A DNA stretch of 64,000 bases from NCBI GenBank assembly GCA_947525975.1, contig CANNVE010000005.1:62001-126000 (forward strand). Direction: 5' to 3'. The stretch comes from an uncultured Muribaculaceae bacterium. GTDB taxonomy: Bacteria; Bacteroidota; Bacteroidia; Bacteroidales; Muribaculaceae. The position numbers and the translations under genes are program-made. Under the pieces are notes generated by a model that saw only the letters and a program-made list of their open reading frames with translations, searched no databases and had not been told where the DNA came from. This document shows, piece after piece, positions 1-6,473 of the stretch (positions within the stretch are counted from its first letter, which is position 1; each line of letters begins with the position of its first letter).

Positions 1-151
1 CGCGGCATTCGATGTCGTCTACTATCTCCTTGCCTTCGGGGCCCGAAAATGCGTCGCTGAGTTGGCGCAGATAATTCTGAAGCAGATTGTAGGCATCCTC
101 GTCGATGTAGAAGACCTTATTGTTGATGTTTGCTTGCAGTGCTCGTTTCAT
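1..151 (-). CDS. PspC-domain family protein, N-terminal part (cut by window edge)
   Basis: Only the first 50 codons are visible, beginning MKRALQANINNKVFYIDEDA and continuing with a helix-rich stretch up to the left edge. This start, with the N-x-N-N-K-V-F-x-I-D-E-D-A-Y pattern, is what I know from Bacteroidota proteins that sit behind a PadR gene and carry a membrane PspC domain further on; the PspC part itself lies outside the window, so the assignment rests on the N-terminus and on context. The start codon overlaps the padR stop by four bases (ATGA), so the two are translationally coupled and share the promoter at 539-569. Role inferred: envelope-stress or membrane-associated protein under PadR control. 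Confidence 0.7.
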   Translation of the reverse strand, partial: MKRALQANINNKVFYIDEDAYNLLQNYLRQLSDAFSGPEGKEIVDDIECR

Positions 152-501
152 TTTGTTTGCTGTGGGGTGTGAGGGTTTATTCTTTCAATTAATGATATTG
201 TCGAAGTGATTTCTTGCCAGCCTTCGCGCAGCATTGTCAGGTATTCAGCGCCTTTGTCGGTGATGTTGTAATACTTTCTTGGTGGTCCTGAGTTTGACTC
301 TTCCCAGCGGTAGGCGAGAAGATCGTCGTTTTTCAAGCGCGTGAGCAGAGGATATAGCGTGCCCTCGACCACGATCATCCTTGCCGCCTTAAGACGCGAG
401 ATGATCTCGGAGGCGTAGGTCTCGCCCCGGCTGATCAGAAGCAGGACACAAAATTCAAGCATCCCTTTGCGCATTTGTGATTTTACTTTGTCGGCATTCA
501 T
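148..501 (-). CDS. PadR-family transcriptional regulator
   Basis: 117 residues, the usual size of a short PadR protein. The winged-helix core is visible: a first helix with KGMLEFCVLLLISRGETYASEI (residues about 12-33), the recognition region ending in VEGTLYPLLTRLKNDDLL (about 45-62), and the wing with PPRKYYNITDKGAEYL (about 73-88), which is the classic PadR 'G(T/S)LYP.L.RLE..G.. / R.YY.(I/L)T..G' pattern. A C-terminal helix probably mediates dimerisation. It is the first gene of a two-gene operon with the PspC-type gene (4-base overlap). A palindrome fills the spacer of its own promoter, which suggests autorepression. PadR effectors vary and nothing here identifies one. Confidence 0.93.
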   Translation of the reverse strand: MNADKVKSQMRKGMLEFCVLLLISRGETYASEIISRLKAARMIVVEGTLYPLLTRLKNDDLLAYRWEESNSGPPRKYYNITDKGAEYLTMLREGWQEITSTISLIERINPHTPQQTK

Positions 502-538
502 TTCTGTGTCTGGTGATGTGATTTTGTCGTTTACATCG

Positions 539-569
539 CAAAGGTATGTAATATTACAGTACCTTACAA
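539..569 (-). promoter_or_regulatory. padR promoter with operator-like palindrome in the spacer
   Basis: On the minus strand a TTG box (complement of 567-569) is followed after 20 bp by TACCTTTG (complement of 539-546), matching the Bacteroidota TTTG / TAnnTTTG promoter. The 20-bp spacer contains the perfect palindrome TGTAATATTACA (547-558) flanked by GGTA and GTACC, and AGTACCT recurs further upstream at about 574-580. PadR regulators often bind ATGT-N-ACAT-like palindromes, so occlusion of the promoter by PadR itself is a reasonable inference. The predicted leader to the padR start is about 30 nt. Confidence 0.65.
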
Positions 570-626
570 TACATAGTACCTAAAATTAGCGTAAATTAAC
601 ATATTTGTCGCGGAATTACAAGTGGT

Positions 627-661
627 GGAGGTGCGTTTCTCCGAAACGAACGTGTCAACAT
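627..661. repeat. Intergenic repeat, copy 1 (GGAG + GTGCGTTTC hairpin)
   Basis: GGAG followed by GTGCGTTTC-TCC-GAAACGAAC, an imperfect hairpin (one mismatch). The same block, in the same orientation, recurs at 819-853 with the following CAAC-TCC bases also similar, and a more diverged copy lies at 36390-36414. No ORF explains it. Confidence 0.75.
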
Positions 662-686
662 CCATCATGCCTTGTTGGCAAGGGAA

Positions 687-722
687 CACAGATTAAGACG
701 GATTCACGCGGATTTCACGGAT
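687..722. repeat. Dispersed ACACAGATT...GGATTTCACGGAT-type intergenic element
   Basis: A short run reading ACACAGATTAAGACGGATT then CACGCGGATTTCACGGA. From memory, similar 'acagatt...ggatttcacggat' strings occur as dispersed intergenic repeats in many unrelated bacterial genomes; only one copy is present in this window, so its repeat status rests on that memory. Confidence 0.4.
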
Positions 723-750
723 TGTTCTCATTTAACGGCGATTATCCCGC

Positions 751-810
751 ATATAGCAAACGTCAGAAAATCGAATGCAAAGACATTCGGCTTTCTGACG
801 TTTGCCATAT
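751..810. repeat. 60-bp near-perfect inverted repeat (hairpin)
   Basis: GCAAACGTCAGAAA (756-769) pairs perfectly with TTTCTGACGTTTGC (792-805); inside it CGAATG (772-777) pairs with CATTCG (784-789) around a CAAAGA loop; outside it ATAT pairs with ATAT. There is no flanking T-tract, so it is not a standard intrinsic terminator, although it lies about 60 bp beyond the stop of the FolK-YhcH gene and may still protect or end that transcript. It could equally be a small MITE-like or REP-like element. Confidence 0.8.
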
Positions 811-818
811 GGATGTGT

Positions 819-853
819 GGAGGTGCGTTTCTCCGAAACGCACGGGCCAACTT
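819..853. repeat. Intergenic repeat, copy 2 (perfect 9-bp stem)
   Basis: GGAG then GTGCGTTTC-TCC-GAAACGCAC: a perfect 9-bp stem with a 3-nt loop, followed by GGGCCAACTTCC. It is the least diverged of the three copies in the window and lies 192 bp from copy 1 in the same orientation, 20 bp from the stop codon of the FolK-YhcH gene. Confidence 0.8.
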
Positions 854-873
854 CCGCCTCCATCTATGGGGTG

Positions 874-1770
874 TCAGTCTGCGTATTCGATTTTGCAGAC
901 GATCTTGTGGCTTGGGGTGGGGGTGGAGGATGAGGCCACTGATGGCTGGTGTATGTCGCTCGGGAAATAGAGGAAGAAGCGGTCGGGCGTGGCCTTGGTG
1001 AACTCTACGGCGCCGGTGGGGCGGTATTTCTCCACATCTTTGGCATCATCGTATGGCATGGTCACCTCTACGCCGCCGCGCACAAGGCCCATGAGTTCTT
1101 GGCCAGAGATGGTGTATTGGAGGTCGATGTATTTCTTGTGGGCTTCTGCCGGGGTGGAGTCGTAGTCTTTGGGAGTGTACTCCATGACGTTGATCCACAG
1201 GCGGTCGGGCACGATCACCGCTTTTCCGGGCTGTAGGGTCGTGAGGTCTGTGTTGGCCAGGTATTCAAAAAGTTTATTCCACAGGTCGGCGTTCTTTTCA
1301 TATTGCGACTGCCATTGGGCCATGTCGCAGCTTGCGTCGGGCTTTACGCCCCAGGCTTCGGCGCGGGAGATTGCGTTTTGTTCCATTATCTTATTGTATC
1401 CTTTTATGAAATATGGTGAGTTGTAGTCTACGGGCCTTATGATGGAGTCAGTGTGGGTCACAAGGTCGATGTCTATTGGCACCAAGTGCATCCTGCGCAT
1501 CTCTTCGCTGCGTCCGAGGTCGGCCTCCATGCTTTTGCAAATGCTTTCGACGGCATGGGCATCGAGTGACGTAGCCACGCTGACCACTTCGTTGAGATAG
1601 TGCGCGCCGTCGGTCACCATCCCGCGCTTGTAGCAGGGCGTGCGGTATTTTCCGCTCAAGGCTGTCACCCGGCCAATGCGGTGCCCGATGGCTTCGACGG
1701 CCTTGTCGATGTTGGTCTCGGCTATGTCGGCCATATTTGAGCCGAGGCATAGCATAGCGATTTCAGCCAT
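874..1770 (-). CDS. Fusion of an HPPK (FolK)-like domain with a YhcH/YjgK/YiaL (DUF386) domain
   Basis: 298 residues in one uninterrupted frame. Residues 1-130 resemble 6-hydroxymethyl-7,8-dihydropterin pyrophosphokinase: the LCLGSN start (GSN at 10-12), an internal HYLNEVV segment, and the PIDIDLV motif (Asp100/Asp102) that in HPPK binds the two magnesium ions of ATP. Residues about 145-298 match YhcH/YjgK/YiaL proteins (cupin-like barrels linked to sialic acid or galactoside metabolism), with HKKYIDLQYTISG and the closing SDIHQP...HKIVCKIEY. The start overlaps the tex stop by one base (TGATG), so it is the last gene of the acyltransferase-phosphoesterase-tex run. The HPPK half is shorter than a free-standing enzyme (about 160 residues) and its Arg/Trp loop is only partly recognisable, so activity is uncertain. 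Confidence 0.75.
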   Translation of the reverse strand: MAEIAMLCLGSNMADIAETNIDKAVEAIGHRIGRVTALSGKYRTPCYKRGMVTDGAHYLNEVVSVATSLDAHAVESICKSMEADLGRSEEMRRMHLVPIDIDLVTHTDSIIRPVDYNSPYFIKGYNKIMEQNAISRAEAWGVKPDASCDMAQWQSQYEKNADLWNKLFEYLANTDLTTLQPGKAVIVPDRLWINVMEYTPKDYDSTPAEAHKKYIDLQYTISGQELMGLVRGGVEVTMPYDDAKDVEKYRPTGAVEFTKATPDRFFLYFPSDIHQPSVASSSTPTPSHKIVCKIEYAD

Positions 1771-3893
1771 CAGTCAATTCCTTTCATTGACAGGGAGATG
1801 CGCCGGCGTGTGAGGTCGACGTCGAGCACCTTAACCCTCACTTTCTGATTGAGCCTGACCACCTCCGCCGGGTTATTGACGCGACGGTCGGCCATCTGCG
1901 ATATGTGCACCAGTCCGCTTTCATGCACTCCTATGTCGACAAACGCTCCGAATGCGGTGATGTTGTTTATGATGCCGTTGAGCACCATGCCGGGGCGCAC
2001 GTCTTCGATTTCAGTTACGCTTGGGTCGAATTCAAATTCTTCGGCCTGCTCGCGCGGGTCGCGTCCCGGACGCTTCAGCTCTTCGGCTATGTCTTTGAGG
2101 GTGGGAAGGCCCACTGTGGCTGATGCGTAGCGGGCGAGGTCGATTGAGTCAATGAGCTCTTTGTTTTCAATGAGTTCTTTTATGTCCTTGCCAAGGTCAG
2201 CCGCCATTCTCGCCACTATGCCGTAGCATTCCGGATGCACCGCGCTGTTGTCAAGCGGAGGGTCGGCGCCGGGTATGCGCAGGAATCCGGCAGCCTGCTG
2301 GAATGCCTTCTCGCCCATGCGCGGCACTTTCATCAGCGCCTTGCGGCTCTTGAAGTCACCGTTTTCGGCGCGATAGCTGACGATATTCTGCGCCAAGGCC
2401 GGCCCGATGCCCGAGATGTATGACAGCAGCTGCTTGGATGCGGTGTTTACGTTTACGCCCACGAGATTGACGCAGCTCATCACCGTGTAGTCGAGCGAAT
2501 CCTTTAGGGCACCTTGGTCCACATCATGCTGGTATTGCCCCACTCCGATTGATTTCGGGTCGATCTTGACGAGTTCGGCCAACGGGTTGATCAGTCGGCG
2601 TCCGATCGATACGGCTCCGCGCACAGTGACGTCATGGTCAGGAAATTCCTCGCGGGCCACATCGCTCGCGCTGTATACAGAGGCTCCGCTTTCGCTCACC
2701 ACCATCACCTGCACAGGCCTCGGGAAATGAAGCACCCTCAGGAATTGCTCTGTCTCGCGGCTTGCCGTGCCGTTGCCGAGTGCTATCGCGTCGATGCTGT
2801 ATTTGTCAATCAGGCCTGTGACGGTCAACGCCGATTTCTGTCGCTCGCGCTGCGGGTATATCACGTCGTAGCGCAGCAGATTGCCCTGATTGTCGAGGCA
2901 GACTATCTTGCAGCCGGTGCGTATGCCGGGGTCTATGCCCATCACGCGCTTGCCGGTGAGGGGCGATGCCAGCAGCAACTGACGCAGATTGTCGGCAAAT
3001 AGGGCAATCGCCTCTGTGTCGGCCTTTGACTTCCAGATGGCTGCCACTTCGTTCTCGATTGAGGGCAGCAGCAGGCGCGAGTAGCTGTCTTTGGCGGCTT
3101 CTTCGATGGCTTTGGCGCTGTCTTTCTGCGTATGGTCTTTGATGAATCCTCGGTTGATATATTGCAGTGCGCGGCTGTCGTCGATGGCCACGCTCACCTT
3201 CAGCAGGCCTTCGCGCTCGCCACGCCTGATGGCCAGGTACTGGTGAGACGGCACTTTACCTACGGGCTTCTTGAAGTTGTCGTAGTTGAGGTAATTTCGG
3301 GCATCCTCTTCCTTGCCTTTGGGTATTTTGGCCGAGATCATGGCGTATTTCTCCATTTGCGAGCGCAGGTAAGCCCTCACCCTCGGAGTCTCGCTAATCC
3401 ACTCGGCGATGATGTCCTTGGCGCCGGCTATGGCTTCCTCGCGGTCGGCCACCTTGTCATTGACAAAGCGGGAGGCGGCCGCCGACAAGTCGCGGGCATT
3501 GCCGGCCATTATTATCTTGGCCAGCGGCTCCAGGCCTTTCTCACGGGCCATGGTGGCCCTTGTGCGGCGTTTGGGCTTGTAGGGGAGGTACAGGTCTTCG
3601 AGCTCGCCCGAGTCGGTGGTGGTCTCGATTTTCGCGCGCAAGTCGTCGGTCAGGGCGCCGAGCTTGTCGATAGTGTCGAGGATATAGGCCCGGCGTTTTT
3701 CAAGCTCGCGGAAATATCCGTATAGTTTCTCTATCTCGCGTATGTCAACTTCGTTGAGCGAGCCTGTGGCTTCCTTGCAGTATCGGCTGATGAAGGGGAT
3801 TGTGGCGCCGTCGTCGAGGAGCCCGATCGTGGCTTCGACGCTTCTGGCTGAAAGGCCGAGCCGCTTGGCTATTTCGGCAGGTATGTTGATCAC
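1770..3893 (-). CDS. tex: Tex-family RNA-binding transcription accessory protein
   Basis: 707 residues, close to the usual length of Tex (about 720-780). The order is typical: an N-terminal helical domain with LYLPYKPKRRTRATMAREKGLEPLA (about 100-125), a YqgF/RuvC-like domain with MGIDPGIRTGCKIVCLD (about 320), helix-hairpin-helix motifs around LLSYISGIGPALAQNIVSYR, and a C-terminal S1 RNA-binding domain starting at GMVLNGIINNITAFGAFVDIG and ending with RISLSMKG. The start is GTG, two bases after the TAA of the phosphoesterase gene, so translation is probably coupled. Tex proteins act in transcription and RNA-associated processes in the cytoplasm; no specific partner is suggested by the context. 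Confidence 0.96.
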   Translation of the reverse strand: MINIPAEIAKRLGLSARSVEATIGLLDDGATIPFISRYCKEATGSLNEVDIREIEKLYGYFRELEKRRAYILDTIDKLGALTDDLRAKIETTTDSGELEDLYLPYKPKRRTRATMAREKGLEPLAKIIMAGNARDLSAAASRFVNDKVADREEAIAGAKDIIAEWISETPRVRAYLRSQMEKYAMISAKIPKGKEEDARNYLNYDNFKKPVGKVPSHQYLAIRRGEREGLLKVSVAIDDSRALQYINRGFIKDHTQKDSAKAIEEAAKDSYSRLLLPSIENEVAAIWKSKADTEAIALFADNLRQLLLASPLTGKRVMGIDPGIRTGCKIVCLDNQGNLLRYDVIYPQRERQKSALTVTGLIDKYSIDAIALGNGTASRETEQFLRVLHFPRPVQVMVVSESGASVYSASDVAREEFPDHDVTVRGAVSIGRRLINPLAELVKIDPKSIGVGQYQHDVDQGALKDSLDYTVMSCVNLVGVNVNTASKQLLSYISGIGPALAQNIVSYRAENGDFKSRKALMKVPRMGEKAFQQAAGFLRIPGADPPLDNSAVHPECYGIVARMAADLGKDIKELIENKELIDSIDLARYASATVGLPTLKDIAEELKRPGRDPREQAEEFEFDPSVTEIEDVRPGMVLNGIINNITAFGAFVDIGVHESGLVHISQMADRRVNNPAEVVRLNQKVRVKVLDVDLTRRRISLSMKGID

Positions 3894-3895
3894 CT

Positions 3896-5080
3896 TTATT
3901 CAGATTTGAGTGTGAAAACAGAGATTTCCGGAGTGGCGCCTATGCGGGCTGGAAAGCCGACTTCGCCTGCTCCACGGTTCACGTATAGTTTCTGGCCTTT
4001 TGAGTCGGAGTAGAGGCCACCCCAGTTGTCATAGCGCCAAGCAGCCGGAGAGAATCCGAAAATCATTATCTGCATGGCGTGGGTGTGGCCCGACAGGGTG
4101 AGGGCGATGCGGCTTTGCGTATTGTCGGCCAGGTCGCGGCCCCAGTGCACGGGATTGTGCGACAGCAATATCTTTGTGTTTGCGTCAGAGATGTCGGCGT
4201 ATGCCTTGTCAAGGTTGCCGTAGGTGGTGAATGGCGGCTCTCCCACGTTCTCCACGCCGATGAGGGCTATGCTGTCTCCATTGAGGCGCAGCCATCGGGT
4301 GGCATTGTCGAGCATCTGCCATCCCATGGCCTTCTGCAAGCCTTTCAGCCTGTCGACGTCGGCCAGGCGCGATGCCTCTGATGGCCACTCAAAGTATTCG
4401 GCGTAGTCGTGGTTGCCCATCACCGAGTATACGCCCATTGGGGCGCGCAGCCGGCGCAGGGGCTTGATGAATGGCATAGCTTCTTTGGAATGACGGTTGA
4501 CAAGGTCGCCGGTGAAGACTATCACGTCGGGCCGGGAGGCGTTGATGCTGTCGACGAGGCGCGAAACGAAGGCCGTGTCGGAGCCGAATGTGCCCACGTG
4601 AAGGTCAGAGATCTGCGTGATGCGAAATCCGTCGAAAGCCTCGGGAAGCCCCTCTACGGGAATCTCGACTTCGACTCTGGAAATGCGGTTCTTGTCGGTC
4701 AGAGCCGCATACCACAGCAGGGCGCAAACCGCGATGCCTGCCCAGGCTCCGGCCTTTGTCATCCAAATCCATCGCTTGCGGCCCGTCAGCAGGGGAAGTC
4801 GCGAAAGCGCGTCAAGCAACACGAATATGTATTTGCCCAAATAGATCGATGCGTAGGCAAACAGTGCCCACATCGACACTTCAAAACTCATGTCGCCCAC
4901 TTTGCTCAGCGGAAGCAGCATCAGCACGATCAGCGCCGTGGGAAGGCATACAGCCGTGACGGCCTGAATCCGGGCCCAAAGGCGCCTGCGCACATAGCAT
5001 CGCAGGGCCGCGTAGAGGTAAAGGTCAACAAGGACGTTGACCACGAGCATAATGATGGCTAACAGTATGGAGAATCGCAT
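3896..5080 (-). CDS. Membrane-anchored metallophosphoesterase (YkuE-like)
   Basis: 394 residues. The first 145 residues form about four membrane segments; a short R-x-E-V-E-I-P-V strand then leads into a calcineurin-type phosphoesterase. All metal-site blocks are visible: ITQISDLHVG (Asp, His), VFTGDLVN (Asp), MGNHDY (Asn, His), LSHNP, and LSGHTHAMQ near the C-terminus. This layout matches proteins that hydrolyse phospholipid-related or UDP-linked phosphate esters at the membrane (YkuE/LpxH relatives), but the substrate cannot be read from the sequence. It lies between the acyltransferase gene (28 bp upstream) and tex (2 bp downstream) on the same strand, so a lipid-linked role is a contextual inference only. 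Confidence 0.9.
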   Translation of the reverse strand: MRFSILLAIIMLVVNVLVDLYLYAALRCYVRRRLWARIQAVTAVCLPTALIVLMLLPLSKVGDMSFEVSMWALFAYASIYLGKYIFVLLDALSRLPLLTGRKRWIWMTKAGAWAGIAVCALLWYAALTDKNRISRVEVEIPVEGLPEAFDGFRITQISDLHVGTFGSDTAFVSRLVDSINASRPDVIVFTGDLVNRHSKEAMPFIKPLRRLRAPMGVYSVMGNHDYAEYFEWPSEASRLADVDRLKGLQKAMGWQMLDNATRWLRLNGDSIALIGVENVGEPPFTTYGNLDKAYADISDANTKILLSHNPVHWGRDLADNTQSRIALTLSGHTHAMQIMIFGFSPAAWRYDNWGGLYSDSKGQKLYVNRGAGEVGFPARIGATPEISVFTLKSE

Positions 5081-5108
5081 GATACGGGCTCAGGAAGCGA
5101 GGAGGGCG

Positions 5109-6299
5109 TCAGCGTGGGCGCGTCTCTGCCAGGAGTTTATTCTTAAGCGGGTTGGCATACATGGTGAGCATCATGTGGCGCATGTAGCGGCGCTCGTCGG
5201 GTGAGACGGGGCCTATGTCATTCACTTTGTCGAGCTGCGAGTCGATGTATGCGTTGAAGTGATCCTCGTCGGCGGGCGTGTATCGGTCAGCAAACCGATG
5301 GCATCCGTTGATTTCGTCGTATGCGATATAGTTGCATTGGTAGATTTCGTATCCGCCATGTATCTTGCTGTCTATCAGGCGACAAGCCTCGCGCACTATC
5401 TCGGATCGGTTGTCTGAGCCGAAAGAGGCGAGGTCATCGTTGATGCATCCGCCTATGCGGAATGTCACTCTGCCCTTGTGCTTTAGGATGCCTGTCTCCA
5501 TGCTGAAGAGATCATCATGCTGGCTTTTCTTGAATTGCGGATCACGCTGTTTGAGCAGGAATTCACGCGCTTTCAGGTAATCGTTGGGGTCGTATTCGTA
5601 TGATATCGATACGGGGCAGAGACGGGCCGAGAGGATGTTGTCCTTGACCGATCCGTCGCCGGCGAGCGATATCATCTTTATCAGGCTCTCCTGCGTGAGG
5701 TCGTTGCTGTCTTTGGCGCGACCCTCGCGCTGGGCTATCCATATTGATTCGTGAAGGTGGTTGATGGTGTAGTGTATGTAGGCCGAAAGCTGCTTGGCGG
5801 CTTCGAGTGCCCGCGCCATCTTCACGTCGCGCTTCACTATGAAGCTGCGGTTAAGCTTTACGAGGTCGGTGATCCACTCATAGATGAGCAGATTGTTTCC
5901 GATGGCCACCTGGGTGATGGGGTAGCCGGCGCGAATGAAGCTGAGGTTTAGAAACGAAGCGTCGAGCACAATGTCGCGGTGATTGGTGATGAACGTATAG
6001 CTCTCACCCTCCTTGACATGGTGCAGTCCATGCAGAGTTATGCCCGAGGTAGTGGCTTTTTCAAGCTTTTCGAGCACGCTGCCCATCACTTGGCGCTGGA
6101 ATTGCGTCTGATTGTCAAGCGATAGCAGTTGGCTGACCAACGCCTGATAGTCGACGTCCGGCAGCACATATTTCACGGCATTTTCAAATCCCGGCTCTTC
6201 TACCAGGCTCTTTATCTTTTCTTTGAACGTGGAGTCACCGTAAGGTGCTATGTCTTCAAACTCTTGTGGAATTACGTTATGTTTAGGCTCTGTAACCAT
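5109..6299 (-). CDS. Lysophospholipid/glycerol-3-phosphate acyltransferase family protein
   Basis: About 397 residues from the ATG at 6299 (MVTEPKHNVIPQEF); an upstream TTG at 6323 is in frame but falls on the promoter -7 box, so I prefer the ATG. The acyltransferase core is seen in YTFITNHRDIVLDASFLN (catalytic His; the Asp sits one residue further than in the canonical HX4D), followed by a membrane-associated stretch and SFIVKRD, and later IWIAQREGRAKD, the equivalent of the glycerol-phosphate-binding EG(T/R) block. This is the soluble-looking Bacteroidota family commonly annotated as 1-acyl-glycerol-3-phosphate acyltransferase. First gene of a probable four-gene minus-strand operon down to 874. 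Confidence 0.85.
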   Translation of the reverse strand: MVTEPKHNVIPQEFEDIAPYGDSTFKEKIKSLVEEPGFENAVKYVLPDVDYQALVSQLLSLDNQTQFQRQVMGSVLEKLEKATTSGITLHGLHHVKEGESYTFITNHRDIVLDASFLNLSFIRAGYPITQVAIGNNLLIYEWITDLVKLNRSFIVKRDVKMARALEAAKQLSAYIHYTINHLHESIWIAQREGRAKDSNDLTQESLIKMISLAGDGSVKDNILSARLCPVSISYEYDPNDYLKAREFLLKQRDPQFKKSQHDDLFSMETGILKHKGRVTFRIGGCINDDLASFGSDNRSEIVREACRLIDSKIHGGYEIYQCNYIAYDEINGCHRFADRYTPADEDHFNAYIDSQLDKVNDIGPVSPDERRYMRHMMLTMYANPLKNKLLAETRPR

Positions 6300-6320
6300 A
6301 AGAAATTTTGTTTCAGTGCT

Positions 6321-6328
6321 CAAAATTA
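6321..6328 (-). promoter_or_regulatory. -7 box of the acyltransferase operon promoter
   Basis: The complement reads TAATTTTG, a match to TAnnTTTG, 21 bp ahead of the preferred ATG. The -33 region is AT-rich without a clear TTTG. The intergenic stretch 6300-6473 shows nothing else beyond AT-rich sequence and the small palindrome CACAATTGTG. Confidence 0.5.
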
Positions 6329-6473
6329 CAACATAATATTATAAAAACCTAATTAGGAAAACAAGATTTTGAATCATTTACAATTTTTTAAAGATTTTAT
6401 CGGATGTTTGCGCACACGTGCCTCACAATTGTGTATTTTTCCCGGAATAAGCGATAAATCGCCGAGATGAACC

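Noticed and set aside
605..1001. Overlapping small plus-strand ORFs between padR and the FolK-YhcH gene
   Set aside because: They translate the repeat units (the WRCVSPKRT string appears twice because of the DNA repeat) and run into the antisense of a real gene.
3132..3725. Long open frame on the plus strand opposite tex (197 aa)
   Set aside because: It is antisense to the well-supported tex gene; composition is that of a GC-skewed shadow frame and it shows no domain.
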